A stretch of DNA of 64,000 nucleotides, from positions 1 to 64,000 of the forward strand of contig NZ_RLIH01000011.1 in the NCBI RefSeq assembly GCF_004006535.1, written 5' to 3'. Position 1 is the stretch's first letter, and each line of letters begins with the position of its first letter. The DNA is from Anaerosphaera multitolerans (GTDB lineage Bacteria > Bacillota > Clostridia > Tissierellales > Peptoniphilaceae). Made by a program: the position numbers and the translations under genes. The notes under the pieces are model-generated. The model did not search any database, was not told where the DNA came from, and saw nothing but the letters and a program-made list of their open reading frames with translations. Below, in pieces: positions 44,283 through 55,564 of the stretch.

Positions 44283-44960
44283 ATCATTCTCATCTATGAT
44301 TTTATATCCTATACCGGCGTCAGTAATAAAGTATGTGGGCGTTGCAGGATTTTTTTCTATTTTTCTGCGTATGTTTGCCATATTTACTCTTAGAATTTGA
44401 TTATCAGATTCATAGGGTCCCCATACTTTGTTTATAATTTGATTATGAGTTAGGACCTTGCCGGGTTTTGAAGATAGAAAGGCTACAATGCCGTATTCAA
44501 TGGGAGTTAAATGAATTTGATTTCCTTTCATACTTACTTGTCGTTTATCAAAGTCAATGGCAAAATCCCCTACTTCATAGGTTCTTTTTTCAGGTGAATA
44601 GTGTCTTAAACTTCTTCGAATTCGCGCCAACAGTTCCTCAGTGCCAAAGGGTTTTACTACATAGTCATTGGCCCCCAAGTCCAAAGCTTCTACTATGTCT
44701 TTTTCCGTTTGTCGAGCAGATACTACAATTAAAGGGGTATCGAAATCCTTTTTAATTTTTGCCAAAAGGTCCATACCATCCATATCAGGTAAGCCTAAGT
44801 CAAGTAATATTAAATCCGCTCTTTCTGAAATTAACTTATCAAAACCTAGAGTGCCATTTTCTGCAGTTATAACTTCGTAATGTCCTTTTAGATTTAAAAT
44901 TAAAATCTGAGTTATAGAAGGATCGTCTTCAATTATTAGGATTTTCTTTTTCAGCTTCAT
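44274..44960 (-). CDS. kdpE: OmpR-family response regulator, KdpE-like
   Basis: A 228-residue regulator. The receiver domain (about residues 5-120) has ILIIEDD with acidic Asp residues, phosphorylation Asp in LILLDLGLPDMDG, and KPF. The winged-helix DNA-binding domain has LTPIEYGIVAFL and ILRVNMANIRRKIE. It is closest in look to KdpE, which activates the potassium-import kdpFABC operon. No kdp genes are here. Its start overlaps the kinase by 32 nt. Confidence 0.85.
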   Translation of the reverse strand: MKLKKKILIIEDDPSITQILILNLKGHYEVITAENGTLGFDKLISERADLILLDLGLPDMDGMDLLAKIKKDFDTPLIVVSARQTEKDIVEALDLGANDYVVKPFGTEELLARIRRSLRHYSPEKRTYEVGDFAIDFDKRQVSMKGNQIHLTPIEYGIVAFLSSKPGKVLTHNQIINKVWGPYESDNQILRVNMANIRRKIEKNPATPTYFITDAGIGYKIIDENDIK

Positions 44961-46518
44961 TTTTGTCCTCTTCTTTTAATAGTGGAAGTTTAAAGGAGAA
45001 AGTGGCACCACCTGATTCTTTATTTTTACCTGATATGTTACCTCCGTGAGCTCTTATAATGGAGCTGCAAATAGAGAGTCCTATGCCTGCGCCGCTTGAG
45101 GAATCAATGGAGCGTGATGCTCCTGTAACAGGTGTATCAAAGAGATTTTCCAAAAGATCTTCAGATATACCTGAGCCGTTGTCGCTAACTTCAAATAGGG
45201 CATAATTGTCCTCTTCTTTTAAATTTACAAAAATCAAATCATCTGGAGAAGAATGTTTAATTGCATTTTCCAACAGATTTATTAAAACCTGAGAAATTAA
45301 AGTTGCATCCATAGGTATAAATATAGGTTCTTTAGGTGTTTTTACATGAATAGACCAATCGGGATACCATTTTTGAATATTTCTCACAGCTTGTTCAATT
45401 ACTTCTTCAGCCATTTCCGGTACAGTTTTAATATAGGTTTTTTCATCGCTAATGCGAGTGACGGCAAGTAAATTTTCCACAATACGTGAAAGCCATTGAG
45501 CTTCTTCTTTAATTTTACAAATTAAATTTTTTCTCTCTTTGCGATCAAACTCAATACTGTCGTCTAAAAGTGTTTCGCTAGCTCCTAAAATACTGGTTAA
45601 AGGTGTTCTTAAATCATGAGAGACAGATCTTAATAGGTTGTTTCTCATTTTTTCTCTTTCGGTTTCAAACTTCGATTCCTGTTGTTGCCTTTGGGAATGT
45701 TGACGTTCCAGCGCCAAAAGAACTTGGGAAAGAACTAATTTTATAAAGTCGTAATCATCTTCTTTTAAAGGTTTGTTATGACAGGATATTCCAACTACTC
45801 CATAATCCACATCACTATTTATGGGTGCGTAATAAACTTCTCTGTCGCCGTTATAATTTGTTCCGTATCCTGCGGGACGACCCTCCTCAAAGGCATATTT
45901 TGCAGATCTGACTTCGTAAATTTCTTTAAAGGCCTGTGGATTTAAGTCCTTTGGAAAAGAAGTTACATAGGAGTTTGCTTCACTGGGCTCTCCCAAATAA
46001 AAAATTACAGATCGTTTAAGGTGAGCTGCAAGATTTTGATTTGCAATGTTTACAATGTCCTTTTCATCTGTTGAATCAACAAGCTCCTGAAAAATTTCAT
46101 TTATAACTAAAGTTTGTTCCTCTCTTTTTTTAGATAAAGTTAATATATCTTTTAAATGTGCAGTTATGGCACTGTTAGCCAAACTCACCGCAAGCATTAT
46201 AAAAAGTGTTATAGGAAATTTTATTGAAAACTCAAAGGCGTTTTGAGGATAGTTAATAAAATAATCAAAGAGGGAAGTACAGACTATTGCTGAGAAAAAA
46301 CCGTAGAAGTGACCTGTGGTTAAATTTGAAATAACCAGTACTACCAATGTATATACCAGTATTAGACTTGTACTGTCTAAAATTCCGCGAAGGGGTAAGG
46401 TTACAATTAAAAGCAATACAATAAGTCCAAGAGTTATTATCCAGTTCATAGTCTTTGGATTTATCTTGGGTTCCTTCTCCTCTTTTACCTTGCTAATATC
46501 TAAAGGAATTTGAGTCAT
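44929..46518 (-). CDS. kdpD: sensor histidine kinase, KdpD-like without the N-terminal KdpD domain
   Basis: A 529-residue kinase. Four transmembrane segments (about residues 28-125, DUF4118 type) are followed by a GAF-like region and then HisKA with SVSHDLRTPLTSILG. The ATPase has NLLENAIKHS, DNGSGIS, GAGIGLSIC and GATFSF. It lacks the roughly 400-residue cytosolic KdpD/USP part that opens E. coli KdpD. I start at ATG 46518 behind AAAGGAG; an upstream TTG overlaps that site. Confidence 0.85.
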   Translation of the reverse strand: MTQIPLDISKVKEEKEPKINPKTMNWIITLGLIVLLLIVTLPLRGILDSTSLILVYTLVVLVISNLTTGHFYGFFSAIVCTSLFDYFINYPQNAFEFSIKFPITLFIMLAVSLANSAITAHLKDILTLSKKREEQTLVINEIFQELVDSTDEKDIVNIANQNLAAHLKRSVIFYLGEPSEANSYVTSFPKDLNPQAFKEIYEVRSAKYAFEEGRPAGYGTNYNGDREVYYAPINSDVDYGVVGISCHNKPLKEDDYDFIKLVLSQVLLALERQHSQRQQQESKFETEREKMRNNLLRSVSHDLRTPLTSILGASETLLDDSIEFDRKERKNLICKIKEEAQWLSRIVENLLAVTRISDEKTYIKTVPEMAEEVIEQAVRNIQKWYPDWSIHVKTPKEPIFIPMDATLISQVLINLLENAIKHSSPDDLIFVNLKEEDNYALFEVSDNGSGISEDLLENLFDTPVTGASRSIDSSSGAGIGLSICSSIIRAHGGNISGKNKESGGATFSFKLPLLKEEDKNEAEKENPNN

Positions 46519-46648
46519 TAAATTTACTCCTTTCAATTTTTAATCATAATAATTATAGCATGAGTGGGTAAATCTTAACAGTTTCTTTATGTTATTTGGG
46601 CGGGAAATAGGATATACTTAAGAAAAATAATAGAAATTAGGTGATAGC

Positions 46649-47329
46649 TTGGATTTTACCAATAGGAATTTAGCGGTGCTATTTGAAATAGGTGGTGTTA
46701 AGTTTTATTTAACGGATACTCTTATTGCAACTTGGGTTGTAATGGCAATTTTAATACTTTTTGCAATAGTTGTAAGAATAAAACTTAAAAATTTTAAAGA
46801 AGTGCCCAGGGGGTTCCAAAATATTGTTGAGAGTTTAGTGGAGGTTATGGATAAATTTACCACTAATACCATGGGTAAAGATTATCGTGAATTCGGGGGA
46901 TATTTCTTTGCCGTATTTGCCTTTATTTTAATTTCAAACTACAGCGGGTTAATTGGTTTACGACCACCTACTGCTGATTTATCCACTACTATTGTATTGG
47001 CGGGAAGTACTTTTGTATTGGTACATATTACCGGTATTAAGAGACAAAGGGGACATTATTTAAGAAGTTTTATAGAGCCTTATCCCGTATTCCTACCAAT
47101 TAATTTTATATCGGAAATTTCCGACATTTTATCACTTACATTTAGGTTGTTTGGAAATATTTTAGGCGGAGTTATAATTTTGGGGTTAGTTTATCATATG
47201 ATTCCATATTTTTTAAGCTTTGTACTGCCTTCCGCACTGCATATGTACTTTGACATATTTGCAGGAGCGCTTCAGGCCTTTATTTTTACAGTACTTAGTA
47301 TGACGATGATTCAACAAAAGGGAAATTAA
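46649..47329 (+). CDS. atpB: ATP synthase F0 subunit a
   Basis: A 226-residue membrane stator subunit with about five or six spans. The essential Arg lies in LTFRLFGNILGG, and the C-terminal QAFIFTVLSMTMI is conserved. It forms the half-channels of the ion path. The TTG start follows AGGTGAT. First gene of the operon. Confidence 0.95.
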   Translation: MDFTNRNLAVLFEIGGVKFYLTDTLIATWVVMAILILFAIVVRIKLKNFKEVPRGFQNIVESLVEVMDKFTTNTMGKDYREFGGYFFAVFAFILISNYSGLIGLRPPTADLSTTIVLAGSTFVLVHITGIKRQRGHYLRSFIEPYPVFLPINFISEISDILSLTFRLFGNILGGVIILGLVYHMIPYFLSFVLPSALHMYFDIFAGALQAFIFTVLSMTMIQQKGN

Positions 47330-47356
47330 TTACAATTTAGAAAAGGAGAAATAACT

Positions 47357-47617
47357 ATGGATGGAAGAGCATTTGTAATGGGAATGTCTGCTTTAGGAGC
47401 AGCAATAGCAACGTTATCAGGACTGGGTTCAGGATTGGGACAGGGAATAGCTGCGGGAAATGCAGCTGCGGCAGTTGGTCGTCAACCAGAGGCAAGAGGA
47501 GATATTACAAGTACCATGCTAATAGGTTGTGCTTTGGCTGAGACCTGTTCAATTTACGGACTTATTGTAGCCTTAATACTTCTTTTGGCCAATCCTTTCA
47601 CTGCTATTTTAGCTTAG
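47357..47617 (+). CDS. atpE: ATP synthase F0 subunit c, Na+-type signature
   Basis: An 86-residue two-helix hairpin. The polar loop is GRQPEARGD. The ion site shows Gln29 (GLGQG), Glu62, Thr63 (AET) and Tyr67. Gln and Glu are 33 residues apart, as in Ilyobacter tartaricus (Gln32, Glu65, Ser66, Tyr70). This ligand set marks Na+-binding c-rings rather than H+-only rings. The start follows AAAGGAG. Confidence 0.96.
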   Translation: MDGRAFVMGMSALGAAIATLSGLGSGLGQGIAAGNAAAAVGRQPEARGDITSTMLIGCALAETCSIYGLIVALILLLANPFTAILA

Positions 47618-47626
47618 AAAGAAGGT

Positions 47627-48202
47627 ATGAAAGTGTTAAGTATAATGTTTAGTTCAGTAATAATGAATGCTTCAGCTGATTTACCAGATGGAAACATTAT
47701 ATCTTTTGATAGTGAACTTTTAAAAGCCATTCTTCCACAGGTAATTAATTTAATTGTGTTAATATTTGTACTTACTTTTATATTGTACAAGCCTGTGCGG
47801 AATTTTTTGGACAAACGAAGTGAAACCATAAAGAATAGATTGGATAATGCACGTGCCAGTCAAGATGAAGCAGAAGAATTAAAGGAAAAATATGAAAAAC
47901 TTTTAAAGGAAATTGACAGCGAAAGGGAGAAAGTTCTTTCTACCGCCTATAAAAAAGCAATGGAGCGTAGTGACCATATTTTAATGGAGGCCAAGGAAGA
48001 GGCGGAAAATATTTACAACCATGCTATTATGGAAATAGAGGAAGAACGAAAGAATATAGAAGATGATATGAAAAAACAATTAATTGAGTTGTCTACTTTA
48101 ATGGCAAGTCAATTTGTAGAGGTTTCAATAGATGAAAAAACTCAAAATCAACTAATTGAAGAGATGTTAGGAGATTGGGAGGAGGGTCTATGGCTAAATT
48201 AA
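47627..48202 (+). CDS. atpF: ATP synthase F0 subunit b
   Basis: A 191-residue peripheral-stalk subunit. One transmembrane helix (about residues 38-58, ending LYKPVRNFLDKR) is followed by a long charged coiled coil. It overlaps atpH by 13 nt. The start ATG is preceded by a weak GAAGGT. Confidence 0.93.
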   Translation: MKVLSIMFSSVIMNASADLPDGNIISFDSELLKAILPQVINLIVLIFVLTFILYKPVRNFLDKRSETIKNRLDNARASQDEAEELKEKYEKLLKEIDSEREKVLSTAYKKAMERSDHILMEAKEEAENIYNHAIMEIEEERKNIEDDMKKQLIELSTLMASQFVEVSIDEKTQNQLIEEMLGDWEEGLWLN

Positions 48203-48648
48203 GTAGACAGTATGCGGAAGTTTTAATGAAAATAGCCAGAGAGCAGGACAATATTGAAGAGATTTATGAAGAGGCCTTGGAAATTTTAAAGACTAAAAAA
48301 TTTGAAGTAACTGAAGATACTCCTGAGGAGTTAAAGATATTTTTTAAGTTTATAGATGAAAAATATATACTTCCTACCTTGTACATTTTTATTGAAATGG
48401 TGAGAGAGGAACTAAAAATAGTTCATGGAGAAGTTATTTCAGCCATACCCTTAACGGAAAAACAGATGAGTGATTTGGAAAATAAACTTTCCGGTGAAAT
48501 TAACAAGCGAATTGAAATTGTAAATCATGTGGATACCAGTTTGTTGGGAGGACTTAGAATTATTATAGACAATAAGGTAATAGACAATTCCATAAAGAGT
48601 AAATTATCCAGAATGAAAGAGCAATTGTACAAAGGGGTGTATTTTTAA
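48190..48648 (+). CDS. atpH: ATP synthase F1 subunit delta
   Basis: A 152-residue subunit linking F1 to the peripheral stalk. The N-terminal helical domain ([15 protein letters not shown]) and the C-terminal [22 protein letters not shown] are typical; slightly short versus about 180. I start at the ATG behind GGAGGAGGG, not at the upstream in-frame ATG. Confidence 0.92.
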   Translation: MAKLSRQYAEVLMKIAREQDNIEEIYEEALEILKTKKFEVTEDTPEELKIFFKFIDEKYILPTLYIFIEMVREELKIVHGEVISAIPLTEKQMSDLENKLSGEINKRIEIVNHVDTSLLGGLRIIIDNKVIDNSIKSKLSRMKEQLYKGVYF

Positions 48649-48650
48649 TT

Positions 48651-50162
48651 ATGAAATTAAATCCATCAGATATAGGTGAATTAATTCGCAATGAAATTAA
48701 ATCCTTTGATACGTCGCCAAGAGTACATGAAGCCGGAAGAGTTTTGGAAATTGGAGATGGAATTGCAAGAGTTTCAGGCTTAAAAGAAGTTGTAACAGGT
48801 GAGCTTTTAAAATTTGAAAACGGAGTAAGCGGTATTGCTATGAATCTTGAAAGTGACAATATTGGAACTGTACTTTTGGGAAGTGAAGTTGGGATAGTTG
48901 AAGGTGATTTGGTAACTAGGACCGGAAATGTGGTGCAGGTTCCTGTAGGAGATCCACTTTTGGGAAGAGTTGTCAATGCGCTGGGAGAACCAATTGATGG
49001 AAAGGGATTGATTTTATCTTCTGTTTTCAGACCTGTGGAGAGAGTGGCGCCGGGTGTAATTACAAGAAGCAGTGTAGATACTCCTTTGGAAACGGGAATC
49101 AAGGCCATAGATTCCATGGTTCCCATAGGAAGAGGACAAAGACAGCTGATTATTGGAGATAGACAGACAGGTAAGACTGCCATTGCAATAGATTCAATAT
49201 TAAATCAGAAGGGTAAGGGCGTAAAGTGTATCTATGTGGCAATAGGACAAAAAACTTCAACGGTGGCTGAGATTATAAATGTATTAATAGAACATGAAGC
49301 TATGGAATATACAACTATTGTATCTGCAAGTGCGGCGGATCCCGTTTCGCTTCAGTACTTGGCACCTTATTCGGGAGCTGCTATAGGAGAAGAGTGGATG
49401 GAGTCGGGGGACGATGTTTTAGTAATATTTGACGACCTTTCCAAACATGCGGTTTCCTACCGTACAATGAGTTTGTTATTAAGGCGACCTCCGGGAAGAG
49501 AGGCCTATCCGGGAGATGTTTTTTATCTACATTCAAGGCTTTTGGAAAGAGCCGGAAAGCTTTCCAAGAAGTATGGAGGAGGTTCTATGACTGCACTGCC
49601 AATTGTGGAAACACAGGGAGGCGATATGTCAGCCTATATTCCCACAAATGTAATATCAATTACCGATGGGCAGATATATTTGGAATCTGACGCCTTTCAT
49701 GCGGGAAATAGACCTGCAATTAATCCGGGGTTATCCGTGTCCAGAGTGGGGGGTGCCGCTCAAAGCAATGCTATGAAAAAAATTTCAGGACCCATTAGGA
49801 CGGAACTTGCTCAATATAGAGAGTTGGAAGCTTTTTCACAATTCAGTTCCGACTTAGATGTTTCTACTAAGGAACGTCTGGAACATGGAGAGAGAATAGT
49901 GGAAATTTTAAAACAGGAACAGTACAGCCCAATGGATATAGAAAAACAGATAGTGGTATTTTATGTAGTTACCAATAGATTAATTCCCAAAGAAATCCCA
50001 AGGGAAGATATAGTGGATTATGAAGAAAAATTATTGGAATATGTGGCAACTTGGGACTGGGATTTGCTTGAAGAAATTGGAGAAAGAGGAGAACTTTCTG
50101 AAAATGCGGAAGAAAAACTTAAAAAAGTAGTAGATGAATTTAACAGAAGTTATACGCTATAG
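48651..50162 (+). CDS. atpA: ATP synthase F1 subunit alpha
   Basis: A 503-residue non-catalytic nucleotide-binding subunit. The P-loop is GDRQTGKT, and [17 protein letters not shown] matches the alpha/beta signature. It starts 2 nt after atpH with a weak site (GGGGTG), as is common in this coupled operon. Confidence 0.98.
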   Translation: MKLNPSDIGELIRNEIKSFDTSPRVHEAGRVLEIGDGIARVSGLKEVVTGELLKFENGVSGIAMNLESDNIGTVLLGSEVGIVEGDLVTRTGNVVQVPVGDPLLGRVVNALGEPIDGKGLILSSVFRPVERVAPGVITRSSVDTPLETGIKAIDSMVPIGRGQRQLIIGDRQTGKTAIAIDSILNQKGKGVKCIYVAIGQKTSTVAEIINVLIEHEAMEYTTIVSASAADPVSLQYLAPYSGAAIGEEWMESGDDVLVIFDDLSKHAVSYRTMSLLLRRPPGREAYPGDVFYLHSRLLERAGKLSKKYGGGSMTALPIVETQGGDMSAYIPTNVISITDGQIYLESDAFHAGNRPAINPGLSVSRVGGAAQSNAMKKISGPIRTELAQYRELEAFSQFSSDLDVSTKERLEHGERIVEILKQEQYSPMDIEKQIVVFYVVTNRLIPKEIPREDIVDYEEKLLEYVATWDWDLLEEIGERGELSENAEEKLKKVVDEFNRSYTL

Positions 50163-50171
50163 GGGGATGAA

Positions 50172-52450
<2,279 letters not shown>

Positions 52451-52873
52451 ATGAAAACTATAGATTTTTCCATTATAACTCCTACAGAGACAGCAGTTAA
52501 AGAGCCTATTGACTTTCTTTTAGTAAGAACTGAAGAAGGTGATATGGGAATAAGAGCGGGGCATCAAAATTGTATATTGATTTTAAAAGACGGTATAGTT
52601 AAATTTTCCAATAAAGAGAAAAAAAAGGAATATCTAATTGAAGGCGGAGTGCTACTGGTAAAGGAAGAAAAGCTTGTAATACTGGCTGAATTTGCAGCAC
52701 TGCCTGAAGAAGCGGAAAGTTTAAAAGCCAAGTACATTGAGAAATTAAAGGAAAGCTACTTAAAAGAAGTTCAATTTGATTTGGATATTCAACGAGCTGA
52801 ATTTGCATTACACAGTTCTCTAGTACATGGAAAGAATATTTCCGATTCAACCTACTATCCTGAGGAGGATTGA
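52451..52873 (+). CDS. atpC: ATP synthase F1 subunit epsilon
   Basis: A 140-residue protein with an N-terminal beta sandwich (IITPTETAVKEP; EGDMGIRAGHQN) and a C-terminal helical hairpin that can inhibit ATP hydrolysis. The ATG abuts the atpD stop and follows AGGAGG. Confidence 0.94.
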   Translation: MKTIDFSIITPTETAVKEPIDFLLVRTEEGDMGIRAGHQNCILILKDGIVKFSNKEKKKEYLIEGGVLLVKEEKLVILAEFAALPEEAESLKAKYIEKLKESYLKEVQFDLDIQRAEFALHSSLVHGKNISDSTYYPEED

Positions 52874-52874
52874 G

Positions 52875-53102
52875 ATGAGCAATAGAGAGGAAAATAACAG
52901 GAAGATTTTGCAGGCCTTGGGAAAAATGTCAAGAATTGCATTTTCAATAGTTTTTTCTATTATAATAGGATTTATAACAGGAAATTTTCTAGATAAAAAG
53001 CTTGGCACCAGCCCTCTATTGCTAATAATCGGTACGATTTTTGGGATAATGGCCGCATTTAAAAATCTATATGATAATACTAAAAAGGACCGTGAAAAAT
53101 GA
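52875..53102 (+). CDS. AtpZ/AtpI-family F0 assembly protein
   Basis: A 75-residue protein with two transmembrane hairpins (about residues 18-35 and 43-61) and GFITGNFLDKKLGTSPLLLIIG, the AtpZ/AtpI pattern. It helps c-ring assembly or ion supply in other bacteria. Unusually it lies after atpC rather than before atpB. Start follows GAGGAGG; it overlaps the next gene by 4 nt. Confidence 0.82.
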   Translation: MSNREENNRKILQALGKMSRIAFSIVFSIIIGFITGNFLDKKLGTSPLLLIIGTIFGIMAAFKNLYDNTKKDREK

Positions 53103-53527
53103 ATTGGTTTAAAAAATTGTCAAGAACGGCACAACTTATGATTTATAGTTTAATAGCTTTGATTTTTATATTTTTGGCTTTGGCCTTTATAGTAAACAAG
53201 TTTTATTTATTTGAGCCTATGGACAAGTTTTCCTTGGGGCTGGTTACAGGAACACTCCTATCTATTTACAAAGTTGTGTCCATGGAAAAATCTATAAATA
53301 AAATTGTAAGTATGGAGGAGAAACAGGCTAATTTAAAAAATCAATTGTATTTTCTCTTAAGATATTTTATAACCTTTATTTATGTGGCTATAGTAATAAT
53401 CTTTAGGGATTATATAGGTGTTTTCGGAGCCATTATAGGAATGTTGTCGCTTCAAGTTTCAGCCTATATGGCAAATTATCTTTTAACGAGAGAAGAAAAA
53501 AAATACAAAGGTGGGGAAAAGAATTAA
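53099..53527 (+). CDS. ATP synthase subunit I-like membrane protein
   Basis: A 142-residue protein with four hydrophobic segments and a weakly conserved sequence, as usual for AtpI. The position in the F-ATPase operon, 4-nt overlap with the AtpZ-like gene and terminator afterwards support the call. Similarity alone would be too weak. Confidence 0.7.
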   Translation: MNWFKKLSRTAQLMIYSLIALIFIFLALAFIVNKFYLFEPMDKFSLGLVTGTLLSIYKVVSMEKSINKIVSMEEKQANLKNQLYFLLRYFITFIYVAIVIIFRDYIGVFGAIIGMLSLQVSAYMANYLLTREEKKYKGGEKN

Positions 53528-53551
53528 ACGGAAAATGTTTAATTCTTTTTT
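53521..53551 (+). terminator. ATP synthase operon terminator
   Basis: GAATTAAAC/GTTTAATTC stem with a 7-nt loop and a T-run; it overlaps the last codons of the operon. Confidence 0.85.
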
Positions 53552-53609
53552 GCTAAAATGTCTTTTAAAGAGTAGAGTACTGTGACAGTGTAGTAGAAGG
53601 GAGAAGAGG

Positions 53610-54383
53610 ATGGAATTAACTGTTGAAAAAAGAGGTTTAACAAATTATCAATTAAAATTAATTGCCATTATTGCAATGACAATTGACCACTGTGCAACTG
53701 CTTTTATACCCTATGAACATTGGCTGGGAATAGTAATGCATTTTGTAGGAAGGATTACAGGACCTGTAATGTTTTATATGGCAGTTGAAGGATACCATCG
53801 TACAAGTAATTTAAAGAGATACATAATGAGACTTGGCATCTTTGCAGTTGTCAGTTACTTTCCCTTTATGCTTTTTAGAGCTTATGGAAATATAGGAAAT
53901 ATTAATTTTTTTGATCTAAATGTGATTTACACCATATGTTTAGGAGTTATGGCAATCCATGTAAATAAAACAGTGAATAATGTGTTATTAAAGGTAGGAG
54001 TGATATCTTTACTTTTAGCTCTTTCCTCAATAGGAGATTGGGCTGTAATAGGGATAGTTATTATGATGGGTTTTGACTTTTACTATGGTGATTTTAAAAA
54101 CCAATCGTTTTATTATTTAATAATAATTTTAATGAGCAGTTTAATAAACTACTTATATATACCTTTCAGAATTGTATATTTGGGTTTAGATGATTTTATA
54201 AGCAATTTGCCAATGTATAAAAGCATGCTTTCAGAATTCGGACTTTTTATTCCTATAATTTTACTTAAATACTATAATGGGGAAAGGGGAAGCAGTTCTC
54301 CTTTCAGCAAATGGATATTTTATATATACTATCCCCTACATCTATTAGTAATAGGAATTATAAGTGGTTTAACATTAAAATAA
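53610..54383 (+). CDS. TraX-family membrane protein
   Basis: A 257-residue protein with about eight hydrophobic spans. IAMTIDHCATAFIP, GRITGPVMFYMAVEGY and WIFYIYYPLHLLVI are TraX signatures. TraX of F plasmid N-acetylates pilin; chromosomal Firmicute homologues have unknown acceptors and are unrelated to conjugation as far as known. There are no conjugation genes here. The start follows AGAAGAGG. Confidence 0.9.
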   Translation: MELTVEKRGLTNYQLKLIAIIAMTIDHCATAFIPYEHWLGIVMHFVGRITGPVMFYMAVEGYHRTSNLKRYIMRLGIFAVVSYFPFMLFRAYGNIGNINFFDLNVIYTICLGVMAIHVNKTVNNVLLKVGVISLLLALSSIGDWAVIGIVIMMGFDFYYGDFKNQSFYYLIIILMSSLINYLYIPFRIVYLGLDDFISNLPMYKSMLSEFGLFIPIILLKYYNGERGSSSPFSKWIFYIYYPLHLLVIGIISGLTLK

Positions 54384-54412
54384 GAAGTAAGTTTTGAACT
54401 TACTTCTTATTT
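54378..54412. terminator. bidirectional terminator
   Basis: A 16-bp perfect stem (AAATAAGAAGTAAGTT and complement) with a 3-nt loop between the convergent traX and NAD(P)-binding protein genes. Confidence 0.85.
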
Positions 54413-55036
54413 ACTTAGCACAGATATTCTTTTTTTAATGTTTTTTCCCTTTATAGCTTCATCTACCATTGCAATGGCATAGTCAGCATAACTGATTTGA
54501 CTTTCGCCCTTTGAGTTAGTGGAAAATTCCTCACCTGATAAAATATAGTCTCCAGTTCTTTTTCCGTCAGCTTGAAAATCAGCAGCTGGACTGATGTAAG
54601 TCCAATTGACATCATCTCTTTTTCTTAACTCATCAAGAGCTTTAGCCATATTGGAAGCTAGGGGTTTGAAGTCGTCTGGGAAATTTTCAGTATCCATTAG
54701 CATTTTTGAGTGCTCTTTATCTACATAGAGACTTCCCGCTCCTCCTATTACTAACAACCTATTATCCTTACCGCTTAAAATATCACAAAGATGTTTTAAA
54801 GAAGTGCTGTGTTGTGGTAAAGTATCAGGGGTCCATGCTCCAAAGGCATCAATTATAACATCAAAATCATTTAAATCTTCGTATTTTAATTCAAATAAAT
54901 CTTTTAAAATACTTTTTTGAGCATCGCTATTATTTTTTCCTCGTACAATGGCAGTTACGTCTAAATTTCTGCTAATAGCTTCCTTTACAATAAGTTTACC
55001 TGCTTTTCCATTAGCGCCGATAACAGCAATTTTCAT
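54407..55036 (-). CDS. NAD(P)-binding oxidoreductase (NmrA/YwnB-like)
   Basis: A 209-residue atypical SDR-type protein. The nucleotide-binding motif is VIGANGKAGK at the N-terminus; the rest resembles NmrA/flavin reductase-like proteins (YISPAADFQADGKRTGDY). The catalytic Tyr-x3-Lys is not evident, so it may sense or reduce small electrophiles. It is divergently transcribed from an HxlR regulator, which probably controls it. Confidence 0.85.
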   Translation of the reverse strand: MKIAVIGANGKAGKLIVKEAISRNLDVTAIVRGKNNSDAQKSILKDLFELKYEDLNDFDVIIDAFGAWTPDTLPQHSTSLKHLCDILSGKDNRLLVIGGAGSLYVDKEHSKMLMDTENFPDDFKPLASNMAKALDELRKRDDVNWTYISPAADFQADGKRTGDYILSGEEFSTNSKGESQISYADYAIAMVDEAIKGKNIKKRISVLSK

Positions 55037-55109
55037 AATAACCCTCCTTGATAATGTAAAACCATTTCTATAATGTTATAATATATCCGTATAGTATATT
55101 TGTAAAGTA

Positions 55110-55125
55110 GGAACAATTTTGTTCC
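55110..55125. promoter_or_regulatory. candidate HxlR operator
   Basis: GGAACAA-TT-TTGTTCC is a perfect palindrome inside the 122-bp divergent spacer, about 33 bp from the regulator's ATG. Confidence 0.5.
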
Positions 55126-55158
55126 TTACTTACCTTATGATACTAATGGAGGTGTATT

Positions 55159-55482
55159 ATGGATAGAAAAATTAATTGCCCTGTAGAAGTGACATTATCA
55201 TTAATTGGAAATAAGTGGAAAGTTTTAATTATAAGAGATTTGTTAGAAGGGACTAAGAGGTTTGGTGAATTAAAAAAATCCATCGGTTCCATTTCTGCAA
55301 AGGTATTAACATCTAATTTAAGGGAAATGGAAGAAGAGGGCCTCATAAATAGAAAAGTATATGCTGAAGTTCCTCCTAAGGTTGAGTATAGTCTGACAGA
55401 AACAGGTTACAGCTTAAAGTCTGTGTTGGATTCAATGTATAGCTGGGGTGAAAGTTATAAAGAAGTTAAAGGAAGAGTTTAA
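55159..55482 (+). CDS. HxlR-family transcriptional regulator
   Basis: A 107-residue winged-helix protein. CPVEVTLSLIGNKWKVLIIRDLL and ISAKVLTSNLREMEEEGLI are hallmark HxlR segments; the near N-terminal Cys is the redox-sensing residue in several HxlR proteins (residue 6 here). The start follows GGAGGTG. It is divergent from the oxidoreductase, a common layout for redox or electrophile-responsive pairs. Confidence 0.93.
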   Translation: MDRKINCPVEVTLSLIGNKWKVLIIRDLLEGTKRFGELKKSIGSISAKVLTSNLREMEEEGLINRKVYAEVPPKVEYSLTETGYSLKSVLDSMYSWGESYKEVKGRV

Positions 55483-55507
55483 CTTAATTAAATTATAAAG
55501 TAGTTGA

Positions 55508-55536
55508 TTGATATTCTTATATGTAATTAATAATAT
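55508..55536 (+). promoter_or_regulatory. promoter of the Bce-type operon
   Basis: TTGATA and TAATAT are separated by 17 bp, ahead of the response-regulator gene. Confidence 0.55.
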
Positions 55537-55564
55537 TTAATAGCTAAGTTTATTGGAGAATAGT

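Noticed and set aside
48563-49183. Minus-strand open frame of 206 codons over atpH/atpA
   Set aside because: Antisense shadow of atpA, with Pro/Ser-rich content typical of such shadows.
53610-54383. TraX considered as evidence of a conjugative element
   Set aside because: No relaxase, coupling protein or type IV secretion gene is nearby, and chromosomal TraX homologues are common.
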